Counted from the first letter of the stretch, positions 42,835 to 53,827 are shown. The stretch: DNA of 64,000 nucleotides from Paenibacillus terrae (GCF_000943545.1 NZ_JTHP01000004.1:1-64000), one strand, 5' to 3'. Numbers and translations are program-made. Notes: generated from the letters alone by a model not told the origin.

Positions 42835-45516
42835 TCAGGAACTGACTTTGTTTTGCTGATATTGCTCCATTGAAATAAGCACCTCACGGGGCTTGCTTCC
42901 CTCGTAAGGGCCGATGACGCCACGAGCCTCCATAGAGTCAATCAACCGGGCCGCACGTGTATAGCCGATCCTCATTCGGCGCTGAAGCAGAGATACAGAT
43001 GCTTGCTTGGCCTCCAAAATGATGTTGACAGCCTGATCGTACAGCTCATCCAGCATTTCATTGGCATCAGCCGATACTTCCTCTACCTCCGGTACAAGCG
43101 TTTCATCATATTGTGCTTCACCCTGCTCACGCACATAGTTAACGATGTTCTCCACTTCCTGATCGCTCATGAACGCTCCTTGAACACGAACCGGCTTGGA
43201 AGCGCCCATCGGCATGAACAGCATATCCCCACGCCCAAGCAGCTTCTCAGCCCCACCCATATCCAGTATTGTACGGGAATCCACCTGCGAGGACACACCA
43301 AAGGCAATACGCGAAGGAATATTGGCTTTGATAACCCCGGTAATTACGTCAACCGACGGTCTCTGCGTTGCAATGATAAGATGAATCCCTGCGGCACGCG
43401 CCATTTGGGCCAATCGTGCAATCGCATCCTCCACATCCCCCGCAGCTACCATCATCAGATCCGCCAACTCGTCCACAATAACGACGATGTAAGGCAGGAA
43501 CGCAGCAGGATTGTCTTTCATCAAATTATTATAGCCTTCTATGTTACGGGTTCCTGATTTGGAAAATAATTCGTAACGTTTTTCCATTTCTACTACAATT
43601 TTTTTCAAAGCGAGTGAAGCGCGCTTCGGATCGGTAACGACCGGTGCCAACAAATGCGGAATACCGTTGTACACGTTCAACTCCACCATTTTGGGATCGA
43701 CCATGAGAAATTTAACCTCATCTGGCTTCGCCTTGTACAAAATACTCGTAATAATACCGTTAATACACACTGATTTACCTGAACCGGTTGCTCCGGCTAC
43801 AAGCAAATGGGGCATTTTGGACAAATTACCAACAATAGTCTGACCTGCAATATCACGTCCGAACGCAATGGACAAATTGGATACAGACTCCTGGAAAATG
43901 GTCGTCTCCATAACCTCACGCATCGTTACAATAGAAACCTCGTTGTTCGGAACCTCAATACCGATAGCCGATTTGCCTGGAATTGGAGCCTCCATACGAA
44001 TATCCTTCGCAGCGAGCGCAAGCGCAATGTCATCCGTCAGGCTTACAATACGGCTGACCTTCACACCAATATCCGGCTGAATTTCATAACGCGTCACCGC
44101 AGGTCCACGGACAACCTCCAGTACCTTTGCCCGTACGCCAAAGCTTTCCAATGTGGCCTCCAGCTTGCGTGCCGTTTGCATGTAATCCTTTTGCCCAAGG
44201 CCTTTACCCACGTTTTGTGGCTTGGCAAGCAAACGGAACGACGGGAGCTTGTACGGTTTGGGTGGCGGTGGAGCAGGAATGGCCGCAGTTGTGCCTGCGG
44301 TCTCTTCGCCTGACGTCCCCGTTGCATTCGCTTGGGCCTGTCCATCTGCACTGCCCGGTGTATTATGGCCTGTTGTTGCCATACCGTCCGTATCTGTGTT
44401 CACAGCGGCATCCATAAAGTTGTCATCCAGCGACTCATCATAAGCTAAATCCGTCTGCACTGACCCAGCCAAGGATGCCTCTGATTCATCCTCAGGTCTT
44501 CTTTCCTCATGCTTCACCTGCTCGAAGAAATCCCGAATGATCGGTGACCTTTTTACCGGAACAGAAGCTTCCTCCTCTATGTGTTCAGCAGTATCAGACA
44601 ATTCTTCTGCTTGCTTGGCGTTTCTCCACAAGGGCTGTGCTTCCTCACCATCATAAGCAGGCTCTTGATCATCCTCATCAGCATGAACGGAACGATCATC
44701 CTTGTTCTCTCCAGCCGATTTTTTCAGGCCAAACAGCTGGAAGAAAATCGGCTGCTTACGCGCCGAAGGCTGCATTTCATCAAGATCATCATCCATATCT
44801 TCCTCATAAGCAGGAATCGACTCGGACTTGATTTTTTTATTCCCGGTACCTCTGCCAGATGCCGAAAGTGGAGTGGCTTTACCAATCCATTTTTTCCGAA
44901 CGCTTCCCCCTGCCGCCAGCATCTTCGTCTGAACAATTCGCACCAGATCCACATAAGACAGCTGGGTCAGCAGCATAAAACAAATCACAAACATTACAAT
45001 CATAATCAGCTTGGCACCCGTAAGACCAAACAGCCACAACAGCACAGTAAGCTGCAATGCGCCGATGTATCCCCCGCTAATATCCTTGTTCAGCATTGAG
45101 GTATGGCCTTCCTTGTCAGGCGACAGCAACTGCTCACGCATATCTATATGTATCTGGCTCATCACCCCGCCTGGTTGAAGTGCATTAATCGGCCCCAAAC
45201 GCTGCTCCATAGATGAAATAGAGCTCATAAGCGTAAAGGCAAATACCAGCAGCAATAGCCCCGTTTTACGTGAGTTCCACTGGTTTGGCCATTTGCGGTG
45301 AATCATCACCATCAGACCGTAATAAATGCCGATCAGGGGTATGACAAAATAAAATTTCCCCAGTACCAGCCCAAACATCTTGGAAAGCGACCGACCGACT
45401 GCCGCTTCACCCGACAGCGCAATGACCGCCAATGTAATCAGCACAATGCCGTAAATTTCGAATTTTAGAACTCCGCCAAACGCGGCTTTCTTTTTCCTTT
45501 TCCTTCTTCTGGACAT
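42835..45516 (-). CDS. spoIIIE: SpoIIIE/FtsK DNA translocase
   Basis: This hexameric membrane motor pumps DNA through the division or sporulation septum. The 893-residue protein has four N-terminal membrane helices (about residues 18-190), a long acidic and Ala/Gly/Pro-rich linker (about 215-430), and a RecA-like motor with Walker A GATGSGKS (about 575) and Walker [14 protein letters not shown] (about 680). A C-terminal gamma winged helix (about 830-890; [20 protein letters not shown]) reads oriented sites. The linker is longer than in B. subtilis SpoIIIE (787 residues). The start follows GGGGGG. Confidence 0.95.
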   Translation of the reverse strand: MSRRRKRKKKAAFGGVLKFEIYGIVLITLAVIALSGEAAVGRSLSKMFGLVLGKFYFVIPLIGIYYGLMVMIHRKWPNQWNSRKTGLLLLVFAFTLMSSISSMEQRLGPINALQPGGVMSQIHIDMREQLLSPDKEGHTSMLNKDISGGYIGALQLTVLLWLFGLTGAKLIMIVMFVICFMLLTQLSYVDLVRIVQTKMLAAGGSVRKKWIGKATPLSASGRGTGNKKIKSESIPAYEEDMDDDLDEMQPSARKQPIFFQLFGLKKSAGENKDDRSVHADEDDQEPAYDGEEAQPLWRNAKQAEELSDTAEHIEEEASVPVKRSPIIRDFFEQVKHEERRPEDESEASLAGSVQTDLAYDESLDDNFMDAAVNTDTDGMATTGHNTPGSADGQAQANATGTSGEETAGTTAAIPAPPPPKPYKLPSFRLLAKPQNVGKGLGQKDYMQTARKLEATLESFGVRAKVLEVVRGPAVTRYEIQPDIGVKVSRIVSLTDDIALALAAKDIRMEAPIPGKSAIGIEVPNNEVSIVTMREVMETTIFQESVSNLSIAFGRDIAGQTIVGNLSKMPHLLVAGATGSGKSVCINGIITSILYKAKPDEVKFLMVDPKMVELNVYNGIPHLLAPVVTDPKRASLALKKIVVEMEKRYELFSKSGTRNIEGYNNLMKDNPAAFLPYIVVIVDELADLMMVAAGDVEDAIARLAQMARAAGIHLIIATQRPSVDVITGVIKANIPSRIAFGVSSQVDSRTILDMGGAEKLLGRGDMLFMPMGASKPVRVQGAFMSDQEVENIVNYVREQGEAQYDETLVPEVEEVSADANEMLDELYDQAVNIILEAKQASVSLLQRRMRIGYTRAARLIDSMEARGVIGPYEGSKPREVLISMEQYQQNKVSS

Positions 45517-45619
45517 TCAAGGTCACCCCCCAGAAGAATATTATACCACGTCACCCGGTATCCGCACATATGTTCTTTTTCAACATTAAACGACCTATTT
45601 TCGTCCTATTCGACACCTT

Positions 45620-45832
45620 CTACGACCATTCGATGACTTGTCCGGGTGCATAACGCGGATTCAGGTAAGTTTCCAGCGGACAATCTAGCAATCGCACGAT
45701 AATCCCCCTGCGACTTTCGAGCGGCTGCACCTGCATAAGTAAACCGTCAACCCGAATCTCCGCAAACGTCTCCGCCTCCTTCCACATGCCCTCCCACACC
45801 ATTTCCATTGGCATTACGGTATATAAGGTCAT
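45620..45832 (-). CDS. ylzJ: YlzJ-like protein
   Basis: This small (70-residue) cytosolic protein of unknown function carries the family pattern [27 protein letters not shown] and [15 protein letters not shown]. Its ATG overlaps the tepA stop by four bases (ATGA), with GGGGAG inside tepA as RBS. It precedes spoIIIE as in Bacillus. Confidence 0.92.
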   Translation of the reverse strand: MTLYTVMPMEMVWEGMWKEAETFAEIRVDGLLMQVQPLESRRGIIVRLLDCPLETYLNPRYAPGQVIEWS

Positions 45833-46683
45833 TGAGGCAACTCCCCACTATGCTCATTTGGGAGCGTTCCAGTCGGATTCCCTGTAGCATTGGGGGGAAA
45901 AGGTACGAACGGAGCCTGCTGCTGAGTCCCTGTAATCCCGTTTTGCTGACGTTGAGATTCAATGATGGTGTTCAGTTGTTTCAATGCTTCTCCGATGCCA
46001 CCAACCGCGTCCATCAAGCCATATTTCACTGCATCGGCTCCCCCAACCGCAGTACCAATATCCCGATTCAGTTCACCGGTTTTAAACATAAGCTCCTTAA
46101 ACCGCTCCTCAGTAATACGCGAATGGGAAACCACAAAACGTACAACACGCTCCTGCATTTTTTCCATATATTCAAACGTTTGTGGAACTCCGATAACCAA
46201 GCCATTCATACGAATCGGGTGAATGGTCATCGTCGCGCTCTCGGCAATATAAGAATAGGTGGACGAGACAGCGATAGGCACACCGATACTATGCCCGCCT
46301 CCAATGACAATGGTCACCGTCGGTTTACTCATTGAAGCGATCATTTCAGCAATAGCCAGCCCTGCCTCGACATCCCCACCTACTGTATTCAGCAGAATCA
46401 TTAAGCCTTCAATACGTGGATTTTGCTCCGCTGCTACCAGCTGGGGAATAATGTGCTCGTATTTGGTCGTTTTGTTTTGCGGTGGCAGAATCAGATGCCC
46501 TTCAATCTGACCAATTATTGTCATGCAAAAAATATTGGATTCGCTTCCGGGCATGGAGGTTTGTCCCAGTTGCTGCAAGGCCTCCATAGCGGGGGAAATG
46601 GGTCTTTGCCCAACTTCAGGCATAGGTTGATCCGGTGCTTCCGTTTCTTGTCTGCCGGATGATAGGTTGCTGTATTGTTCCAT
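45829..46683 (-). CDS. tepA: TepA/YmfB ClpP-like serine peptidase
   Basis: This ClpP-fold protein has been linked in Bacillus to signal-peptide degradation and translocation (TepA). The catalytic Ser is in [12 protein letters not shown] (about residue 131) and the His in [10 protein letters not shown] (about 153), with [14 protein letters not shown] forming the family loop. Residues 1-45 and the C-terminal 35, rich in Gln, Pro and Asn, are flexible extensions. The start follows AAAGGAAG. It is coupled to ylzJ. Confidence 0.9.
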   Translation of the reverse strand: MEQYSNLSSGRQETEAPDQPMPEVGQRPISPAMEALQQLGQTSMPGSESNIFCMTIIGQIEGHLILPPQNKTTKYEHIIPQLVAAEQNPRIEGLMILLNTVGGDVEAGLAIAEMIASMSKPTVTIVIGGGHSIGVPIAVSSTYSYIAESATMTIHPIRMNGLVIGVPQTFEYMEKMQERVVRFVVSHSRITEERFKELMFKTGELNRDIGTAVGGADAVKYGLMDAVGGIGEALKQLNTIIESQRQQNGITGTQQQAPFVPFPPNATGNPTGTLPNEHSGELPQ

Positions 46684-46807
46684 GTGGGCGATCTTCCTTT
46701 CGCTTTACGCGTCTTTGTGACCCGTATTCACCCTATAGTATGGGATGGAAATGGAATATTTTATACCCGCCCCCATGGCTTTCCTTCTTTCCTCACCCGG
46801 AAAAGCC

Positions 46808-46862
46808 AAAAAAGCCTCCCCTCCCGCGGAAACCGTCCAATATTTCCTGCGGGAAGAGAGGC
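46808..46862 (-). terminator. Terminator between tepA and rnj genes
   Basis: On the minus strand GCCTCTCTTCCCGC pairs with GCGGGAGGGGAGGC through a long stem that also includes GGAAA / TTTCC, followed by six T. The rest of 46684-46920 shows no gene. Confidence 0.85.
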
Positions 46863-46920
46863 GACTGTGTGCCTGTGACTTAAGTTTTTAATTCAGGTTT
46901 TTGAGCAAATTTCAATTGAC

Positions 46921-48600
46921 TCACACTTCCATAATGATTGGCAAAATCATCGGTCTGCGACGAGTTTGCTCATACAAGAAGCGACCCAGCGCATCCTTGA
47001 CATTTGTTTTAAGGGAAGCCCATTCATTTACATTCTCGCTCATGAGCTTATGCAGTGTGCTTGAGACAATACGATTCGCTTCATCCAGCAAACCTTCCGA
47101 TTCGCGGACATATACGAAACCACGGGAAATGATATCCGGTCCAGACTTGATCGTGCCGTCCTGCTTGCTCAGGGTGACAACAACAACCAAAATACCGTCC
47201 TGTGACAGCAATTTGCGGTCGCGTAATACGATATTCCCTACATCTCCTACACCCAGTCCGTCGATTAACACGTTGCCCGCTGTAACCTTACCAGCTCTGC
47301 GTGCTCCACCGTTCTGAATTTCAATAACTTCACCGATATCTGTGATGAAAATGTTGTCCGGCTCTACACCTACCGATTCGGCAAGGAGGGCATGACGACG
47401 TTGCATTCTGAACTCACCATGAATTGGCAAGAAGAATTTAGGTTTCATCAGATTCAGCATCAGTTTGAGTTCTTCCTGGCTTCCGTGTCCGGAAACGTGA
47501 ATTCCCGGATTAGCTGCGCTGTAATAAACATTGGCACCTAAACGGAACAGTTCATCAATCGTGCGACCGACATATTTTTCATTACCCGGTACCGGTGTAG
47601 CTGCGATGATAACCGAATCTCCCGGAAGAATATCCACCTTACGATGTGTGGAACGCGCCATTCTTGTTAGAGCAGACATCGGCTCGCCTTGGCTACCTGT
47701 GCAGAGAATAACTACGCGATCCGCTGACATTTTGCCAACTTCCTCAGGCTCGATCAGCATTCCATCCGGAATTTCCAGATAGCCCAAATCAGATGCAATC
47801 CCTACGACATTAACCATACTGCGACCGATAACCGTCACTTTGCGTCCTGTCGATTCAGCAGCATTAATAACCTGCTGAATACGGTGTACGTTGGAAGCAA
47901 AAGTAGCTACAACTACACGCTGTTTCGACTTACGGAAAATGTCTTCCAGCACGATGCCGACGCTTTTTTCCGATGGAGTAAAGCCTGGTTTTTCCGCATT
48001 GGTACTGTCTGACAAAAGAGCCAGTACGCCACGTGTGCCGATTTCAGCCATACGCTGCAAATCGGCATATTGTCCGTTAACCGGAGTATGATCAAACTTG
48101 AAGTCACCTGTATGAACAACAGCGCCCTCAGGAGTATCAATGCATACACCCACCGAATCCGGAATACTGTGGTTTGTTCTGAAGAATGTTGCTTTCAGTG
48201 TGGAACCCAGTTTGATTTCGGAATCAGCATTGATCAAAATACGTTTGGTTTCGCCAAGCAGATTCGCTTCCTTCAGCTTGTTTTCCACCAGCCCCAGCGT
48301 CAATTTGGTACCGTATACTGGTACATTCAAATGTTTCAGCACGTAAGGCAAACCGCCGATATGGTCCTCATGACCATGAGTCAGCACAATGCCTCTTACC
48401 TTGTCGCGGTTCTCCGTAAGGTAGGAAATATCAGGAATAACGATATCAATGCCAAGCATGTCCTCTTCCGGGAATTTCAGACCCGAATCCACCACGACAA
48501 TGTCATTGCCGTATTGAACGACATACATATTTTTCCCGATTTCACCGACGCCGCCCAAAGCGAAAATCATCAATTTATCGTTGTTTGTTTTTTTAGACAA
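46921..48600 (-). CDS. Ribonuclease J, rnjB-position paralogue with intact metal motif
   Basis: RNase J combines 5'-3' exonuclease and endonuclease activity in mRNA decay. The beta-lactamase motif HGHEDHIGG (about residue 75), the HTGDFKFD motif (about 164) and SGHGSQEE (about 368) are complete, followed by the beta-CASP core and the C-terminal RRRPMILPIIMEV. The position next to dapA is that of rnjB in B. subtilis, but RnjB there has a degenerate metal site, whereas this one looks catalytically complete, RnjA-like. The start is TTG, 11 bases after AGGAGG. Confidence 0.92.
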   Translation of the reverse strand: MSKKTNNDKLMIFALGGVGEIGKNMYVVQYGNDIVVVDSGLKFPEEDMLGIDIVIPDISYLTENRDKVRGIVLTHGHEDHIGGLPYVLKHLNVPVYGTKLTLGLVENKLKEANLLGETKRILINADSEIKLGSTLKATFFRTNHSIPDSVGVCIDTPEGAVVHTGDFKFDHTPVNGQYADLQRMAEIGTRGVLALLSDSTNAEKPGFTPSEKSVGIVLEDIFRKSKQRVVVATFASNVHRIQQVINAAESTGRKVTVIGRSMVNVVGIASDLGYLEIPDGMLIEPEEVGKMSADRVVILCTGSQGEPMSALTRMARSTHRKVDILPGDSVIIAATPVPGNEKYVGRTIDELFRLGANVYYSAANPGIHVSGHGSQEELKLMLNLMKPKFFLPIHGEFRMQRRHALLAESVGVEPDNIFITDIGEVIEIQNGGARRAGKVTAGNVLIDGLGVGDVGNIVLRDRKLLSQDGILVVVVTLSKQDGTIKSGPDIISRGFVYVRESEGLLDEANRIVSSTLHKLMSENVNEWASLKTNVKDALGRFLYEQTRRRPMILPIIMEV

Positions 48601-48691
48601 ATGAATCTAAACCTCCTATGGTAGTTGGACGTCGTACCTTGATTTATTTATTTAATTTTCAAAAGAATACCGCACCCAGTCACTTGACCTC

Positions 48692-48721
48692 ATTATACAT
48701 GATTAAAATAAGAAAAAACAA
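48692..48721 (-). promoter_or_regulatory. Candidate promoter of the RNase J gene
   Basis: On the minus strand TATAAT (48692-48697) is preceded after 18 bases by a weak -35, TTGTTT (48716-48721). A T-rich stretch lies between them. The leader would be about 85 nt. Confidence 0.5.
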
Positions 48722-48819
48722 GTCATCCTGTTCGTTGCGCATAGGTTTCCCACTGCCGTCTAAAACCATTACTCCCTGTTCAATTATCTTGATACATGGT
48801 TAAAAGGCACAGCAAAAAG

Positions 48820-48879
48820 GGCGCCCTATAAGAACGCCCTCATGCCGGAGTACCTTGTCAAGGCTATAAAATCCTCCGG
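48820..48879 (-). terminator. Terminator region after dapA
   Basis: On the minus strand CCGGAG / CTCCGG with inner CCTTG / CAAGG forms one hairpin, and GGGCG / CGCCC followed by TTTTT forms a second, intrinsic-terminator-like one. Together they end the asd-dapG-dapA transcript. No gene is seen in 48601-48953. Confidence 0.7.
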
Positions 48880-48953
48880 ATTCTTTACTCCCGGCTGCCT
48901 TTAACAAGCGTACTCCCCGTATTCATTTAACATTTAAAATTCATTCTTCCCGA

Positions 48954-49835
48954 TTAGCGGGCAAATAACTTCTTAATAAATTCCGCTTCCTCTTCGGTCG
49001 GAGGAATAAGCGGCAACCTAACAGAACCGACCGAAACATTCCGTAACTCCAATGCATATTTTACAGCCACCGGATTAGGCAGCGGATGAGGACAGCCGAA
49101 CAAACCCTTGAAAACCGGAAACAACTGCTGATGCAGTTTTGCTGCCTGCTGTGCGTGTCCCCCTACAAGTGAATCAATCATCTGCTTCATTTCTGCGCCT
49201 ACTACATGACTCGCCACGCTGATAATACCATAAGCCCCTACAGCCATAGCAGGCAACCCGGAAGCGTCATCCCCCGAATAAATGAAGAATCCCTCCGGAG
49301 CTGCGGCTGCAATCTGTGTGACCTGCGCCAGCGACGCGCATTCTTTGGTTCCTACAATGTTAGGGATTTGCGCAAGACGCAGCGTCGTTTCTACGGTCAG
49401 GCTGGCTGCGGTACGGCTTGGTACATTATACAGTATGACTGGAAGGGATGTGGAATTTGCAATACTTTCAAAATGCTGATACATCCCTTCCTGATTCGGC
49501 TTATTGTAATAAGGCACTACCAGCAAAATACCGTCTACCCCCGCCTGCTCCGCAGCACGGGTCAGATGAATGGAGTGACGTGTATTGTTGCTACCGGTAC
49601 CGGCAATGATTTTACATCGTCCGGCTGCTTTTTCTACAGTAAATGCAAACAACTTGATTTTTTCATCATCGCTCAGGGTAGGAGACTCGCCCGTCGTTCC
49701 TGATACGACAAGAGACTCCGAATGTTGTTCTTCTATTAAATAATCAATCAACGAGGACAATGCAGTCCAGTCAATCTCTCCTTGCTGATCAAAAGGTGTC
49801 ACCATTGCGGTAATCAGTCTGCCGAAATTCACCAT
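48954..49835 (-). CDS. dapA: 4-hydroxy-tetrahydrodipicolinate synthase
   Basis: DapA condenses aspartate semialdehyde with pyruvate, the first step specific to lysine, diaminopimelate and dipicolinate. ATG 49835 follows AAAGGAGG and gives 293 residues. The catalytic Tyr is in VVPYYNKPNQEG (about 134), the Schiff-base Lys in VGTKECASLAQ (about 163), and the substrate loop is SGTTGESPTLS (about 45). It closes the asd-dapG-dapA operon that also feeds spore dipicolinate. Confidence 0.97.
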   Translation of the reverse strand: MVNFGRLITAMVTPFDQQGEIDWTALSSLIDYLIEEQHSESLVVSGTTGESPTLSDDEKIKLFAFTVEKAAGRCKIIAGTGSNNTRHSIHLTRAAEQAGVDGILLVVPYYNKPNQEGMYQHFESIANSTSLPVILYNVPSRTAASLTVETTLRLAQIPNIVGTKECASLAQVTQIAAAAPEGFFIYSGDDASGLPAMAVGAYGIISVASHVVGAEMKQMIDSLVGGHAQQAAKLHQQLFPVFKGLFGCPHPLPNPVAVKYALELRNVSVGSVRLPLIPPTEEEAEFIKKLFAR

Positions 49836-49876
49836 GCTGCCTCCTTTTTTTGCAAGTCCGAGCACGGACATTGCGC

Positions 49877-51094
49877 CTATTGATGGAGTTCAAATTTATT
49901 ATGCAATGCGCGTACAGCCTGCACCATATCTTCTTTTTTAACGAGTACCCAAATCGTCGTGTTGGAATCTGCCGATTGAAGAATCTGTACGTCTGATTCT
50001 GCCAATGCCTCTACAATCGTCGCCATAATGCCAGGTACCCCATTGATACCGCCACCTATGACGGATACTTTAGCGCACCCTGCCAAAATTTTAGGCTCCA
50101 AGCCCAGACCGTTCAGTACTTCAACCGCTTTGCTTCCATCAGCATCGAACACGGTATAAACCGCCCCGGATGGAGTTACATTAATAAAATCGACGCTGAT
50201 TCCATGCTCAGCCATGGATTTGAATACTTGTAATTGCAAATGCTCCGAGCCTAGCTTTAATTCTACGGTAATTTGTGTGACGTTGCCGACATACGCAATA
50301 CCTGTCACGAAACGGTCAACGATGTCTGCCTGTACGTCCTTAAAGCCCTCCGGATGGGTGACCAGCGTTCCTTCCCCTTCGGAAAAGGTAGAGCGAACCC
50401 GAACCGGAATATTCGCCTGCATGGCAATTTCAACAGCACGGGGGTGGATAACCTTAGCCCCCTGATGAGCCATATTACAAATCTCCGTATAGCTGACATG
50501 GGCAAGCGGTTTTGCATTTTCCACGATGCGCGGATCGGCGGTCAAGATGCCGTTCACATCCGTATAAATGTCTACCATGTCCGCTTGTAGAGCGGCACCC
50601 AGAGCGGTAGCGGAAGTATCGCTGCCACCACGACCCAAGGTAGTCATATCACCGCTTACAGTCTGACCCTGGAAGCCTGTCACAATGACGACACGGCCCT
50701 GGTTCAGCTCTTCCACGATACGGTCTGGCTTTATATCCAAAATACGAGCATTGCCGTATTGATCATCCGTAATAAAGCCCGCCTGTGCCCCAGTCAGCAC
50801 CGTAGCAGGAATACCTTCATTTTCCATCAGGCTGCATAATGTAGCGGCAGAAATGATTTCACCACAGCACAGCAGTAAATCCCGTTCACGCTTAGGAAGA
50901 CTGTCGCCGTTAGACGCCGCCCATTCGAGCAGCGTGTCCGTGGCATAAGGCTCTCCTTTCCGCCCCATGGCCGACACAACGACAACCAGTTGAAAATTTT
51001 GTTCCAGCTCTCGCTTCACATGTCCTAGCACCAGTTGACGCGCTTCGGGTGTGGACAGCGAGGTTCCCCCAAATTTCTGTACTAAAATACTCAT
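49877..51094 (-). CDS. dapG: Aspartate kinase (DapG type)
   Basis: This enzyme phosphorylates aspartate at the head of the Asp family pathway. Motifs include LVQKFGGTSLSTPE at the N-terminus, TTLGRGGSDTSATALGAAL (about 150), VYTDVNGI-type DIYTDVNGILTADPR and two C-terminal ACT domains (about 265-400). In Bacillus the dapG isozyme is inhibited by diaminopimelate; that property is assumed by synteny only. The start follows GGGGGAAGA, and the gene sits between asd and dapA. Confidence 0.95.
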   Translation of the reverse strand: MSILVQKFGGTSLSTPEARQLVLGHVKRELEQNFQLVVVVSAMGRKGEPYATDTLLEWAASNGDSLPKRERDLLLCCGEIISAATLCSLMENEGIPATVLTGAQAGFITDDQYGNARILDIKPDRIVEELNQGRVVIVTGFQGQTVSGDMTTLGRGGSDTSATALGAALQADMVDIYTDVNGILTADPRIVENAKPLAHVSYTEICNMAHQGAKVIHPRAVEIAMQANIPVRVRSTFSEGEGTLVTHPEGFKDVQADIVDRFVTGIAYVGNVTQITVELKLGSEHLQLQVFKSMAEHGISVDFINVTPSGAVYTVFDADGSKAVEVLNGLGLEPKILAGCAKVSVIGGGINGVPGIMATIVEALAESDVQILQSADSNTTIWVLVKKEDMVQAVRALHNKFELHQ

Positions 51095-51130
51095 CGCTCT
51101 TCCCCCATCTTACTCCCTACTTCAGGAACG

Positions 51131-52168
51131 TTATTCCGCATTTGCAGCAATAATCTCCGCGATTTGCACCGCGTTCCATGCTGCTCCCTTGAGCAGGTTG
51201 TCGGATACGACCCACAGATTCAATCCACGGCTGTTGCCCAAATCACGACGTACACGTCCAACGAATACATCAGGTTTCCCTGCGGCTTCGGATGCCAGCG
51301 GATAGAGCTGCGCAGCAGGATCGTCTACCAGGGTTACTCCCGGTGCCGAAGCAAGCAGATTGCGGATTTCTTCCACATCATAATCTTTTTTAAGCTCTAC
51401 ATAGACGGATTCCGAGTGTCCGTATACGACAGGAATACGTACACACGTTGCTGTTACGTCCACGGATTCATCATCCAATATTTTTTTCGTTTCAAGTACC
51501 ATTTTCATTTCTTCCAGTGTATAGCCGTTGTCCTGGAATTTGTCGATTTGTGGGATAGCATTGAAAGCAATTTGATGCTTCACCGGCAATGAACCGACTG
51601 GCAGCAGATCAGGCTGAACTTCTTCACCGTTAAGGATCGCTGCACTTTGACGATTCAGTTCATCAATGGCACGGCTTCCAGCCCCGGACACCGCTTGATA
51701 TGTGGATACGATGATACGAGAAATGCCATACTGATCATATAATGGTTTCAAAGCAGCTACCATCTGGATGGTGGAGCAGTTCGGGTTGGCAATGATTCCT
51801 TGATGCTTGGCAATTTTGTCGCTGTTCACCTCAGGAACGACAAGAGGAGCTGTAGGATCCATCCGGAAGGCGTTTGTGTTGTCAATGCATACTGCACCAT
51901 GACGAACAGCATGTGGTGCCAGTTCCTTACTTACGTCTCCGCCTGCGCTGAACAAGGCAATGTCGATTCCTTCAAAGCTGTCGGGGGTTGCAATCTCTAC
52001 TGGAATTTGCTGACCTTTAAAGCTAATTAAAGTGCCGGCAGAACGAGGCGAAGAAAGAAATTTAATTTTATCCACAGGAAAATCCCGTTTTTCCAGCAGA
52101 TTTACGATTTGTTCTCCTACGGCGCCTGTCGCTCCAACGACAGCTACATTAAACTTTCTATTGCTCAT
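51131..52168 (-). CDS. asd: Aspartate-semialdehyde dehydrogenase
   Basis: Asd reduces aspartyl phosphate to the semialdehyde using NADPH. ATG 52168 follows GGGGAG. The Rossmann motif VAVVGATGAVGEQ is at residue 8, the catalytic Cys lies in ANPNCSTIQMV (about 130) and the active-site His/Arg region is TCVRIPVVYGHSESVYVE (about 240). The 345-residue length is normal. It is first in the asd-dapG-dapA set, downstream of dpaAB as in Bacillus. Confidence 0.97.
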   Translation of the reverse strand: MSNRKFNVAVVGATGAVGEQIVNLLEKRDFPVDKIKFLSSPRSAGTLISFKGQQIPVEIATPDSFEGIDIALFSAGGDVSKELAPHAVRHGAVCIDNTNAFRMDPTAPLVVPEVNSDKIAKHQGIIANPNCSTIQMVAALKPLYDQYGISRIIVSTYQAVSGAGSRAIDELNRQSAAILNGEEVQPDLLPVGSLPVKHQIAFNAIPQIDKFQDNGYTLEEMKMVLETKKILDDESVDVTATCVRIPVVYGHSESVYVELKKDYDVEEIRNLLASAPGVTLVDDPAAQLYPLASEAAGKPDVFVGRVRRDLGNSRGLNLWVVSDNLLKGAAWNAVQIAEIIAANAE

Positions 52169-52303
52169 CTGGTGTATCTCCCCTTCTCGACTAAAAAACC
52201 ATTTTTTTATTCTGAAAGCATCCACCGCCAACAAGAAATTAGACCCGATGCATCATCGAATCATCTTCTAGGCGAGGGATGCTCAGCAGTTAACTATAGT
52301 ACT

Positions 52304-52897
52304 TCATGGAGTCTTGCGTTCCACAATCATCGGTTGAAGCTGTTTGCCCTGCATAGCAGCGTAAGCGGCTTCCGGAATCAGCTCCATGTCAGCCACAAGT
52401 GAATTGGGCTTTTTAACTGGATTGTCCTGTCCGAACGGCACAAAAAATATATTTTTGGCTACCAGCAACTTGGCGATATTCGCAGCATTCAAGCCAAGCC
52501 CATCATTGGTTGATATGGCCAAAAGAAGTGGACGACCGTTGCGCAATTGCGCCTTGGCGGCCATCAGAACCGGACTGTCTGTCATAGCATTCGCCAGCTT
52601 ACTCATCGAATTCCCCGTCAAGGGTGCAATCACCAGTACATCGAGTATTTGGGAAGGACCCAGTGGCTCAGCCTCCACAATTGTAGAAATGATATCATTC
52701 CCTGTTATATCTTTCAACTGTTTTTGCCAACTTTGCGAAGTACCGAAGCGGGTATCCGTTGTTAATACCGTATTGGATATAATGGGAACGACCTTCGCGC
52801 CCTCGTCAACAAAACGCTGTATAACAGGCATAACCTCTTCAAATGTGCAGTGTGAACCTGTAATTGCATAACCTACCGTTTTCCCTTGCCAACTCAT
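52304..52897 (-). CDS. dpaB: Dipicolinate synthase subunit B
   Basis: DpaB (SpoVFB) is a flavoprotein-like subunit that with DpaA oxidises dihydrodipicolinate to dipicolinate for the spore core. It shows the flavoprotein fold: VGYAITGSHCTFEEVMPV, then IISNTVLTTDTRFG and VLVIAPLTGNSMSKLANAMTDSPVLMAAKA. Its ATG shares a base with the dpaA stop (TAATG), indicating coupling. Expression is predicted in the mother cell. Confidence 0.96.
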   Translation of the reverse strand: MSWQGKTVGYAITGSHCTFEEVMPVIQRFVDEGAKVVPIISNTVLTTDTRFGTSQSWQKQLKDITGNDIISTIVEAEPLGPSQILDVLVIAPLTGNSMSKLANAMTDSPVLMAAKAQLRNGRPLLLAISTNDGLGLNAANIAKLLVAKNIFFVPFGQDNPVKKPNSLVADMELIPEAAYAAMQGKQLQPMIVERKTP

Positions 52898-53793
52898 TAC
52901 GCATCACCCCGATCAGGATTATCTTCCATTAACAACTGCACCAACGTATTCGCTATAATGGCACCAGCAGTTTTGGGAGCGACAATACCGGGAAGGCCGG
53001 GGGCGAGCATGGCCGTGATTCCACGCTTTTCCGCAAAACGGAAATCACATCCGCCCGGGGCGGAAGCAAGGTCAATAATCACGGTGGCCTGTTGCAATTT
53101 AGACAGGATTTGCGCTGTGATAATCATAGAGGGTATCGTATTAAAAATCAAGTCAACACCCTGAGTCTCATCCGCCAAATCCCTTGTCATAAAAGGCTTC
53201 CAGCCCATTTCCACCGCTCTCGCCGCATCCTCTGCCCTACGTACCCCGACCTTCACTCTGGCTCCCAATCCTTGTAGCGCCCTTGCCATGGTAAATCCAG
53301 TCCGTCCCATGCCCAGAACCATACAATTTGCACCATGAATCGTAAAATCCGTATGTTGAATCGCCATCATCAGTGCGCCTTCCGCCGTAGGTATCGAGTT
53401 ATATATGGCCACATCGTCTCTTTCCAGCAACTCCACCAGCTTTAAATCATGTCTGGAACAAATTTCTTTTAAGTACGTCCGCGCCATCCCCGTATATACG
53501 ACGCAGTGCGGCGGAAGAGCAGCGGCGTGCTCATTAAGAAACTGCAGCTTTTGCGATCCAAAAAGTGCATTCACATTGCCTCCCTCATCGCACCCCACAA
53601 CTGGCAGCACAAGTGCATCTGCCGATTCCAGCAGCTTGACAGACAACGGCTCCCGCGATGCTCCTCTGAGCGGCTCTTCAAGCTGGTCAAAGCCGACCAC
53701 GCTGACGGTAGCATCCATGTCTACACATTTTCGAATTACCTCAAGCTGCCTCGCATCACCACCCAATACAACGATGCGTATTCCTGTTAGCAT
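52897..53793 (-). CDS. dpaA: Dipicolinate synthase subunit A
   Basis: DpaA (SpoVFA) is the NAD(P)-binding subunit of dipicolinate synthase. ATG 53793 follows AAAGGAGTG. The N-terminal part has IRIVVLGGDARQLEVIRK (residue 5), a central MVLGMGRTGFTMARALQGLGARVKVGVR forms the dinucleotide fold (about 155), and DLASAPGGCDF with GLPGIVAPKTAG closes the C-terminus. A sigma-K-type promoter precedes it. Confidence 0.96.
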   Translation of the reverse strand: MLTGIRIVVLGGDARQLEVIRKCVDMDATVSVVGFDQLEEPLRGASREPLSVKLLESADALVLPVVGCDEGGNVNALFGSQKLQFLNEHAAALPPHCVVYTGMARTYLKEICSRHDLKLVELLERDDVAIYNSIPTAEGALMMAIQHTDFTIHGANCMVLGMGRTGFTMARALQGLGARVKVGVRRAEDAARAVEMGWKPFMTRDLADETQGVDLIFNTIPSMIITAQILSKLQQATVIIDLASAPGGCDFRFAEKRGITAMLAPGLPGIVAPKTAGAIIANTLVQLLMEDNPDRGDA

Positions 53794-53827
53794 CCGGATC
53801 ACTCCTTTCCGAGACACGATATGCTTT

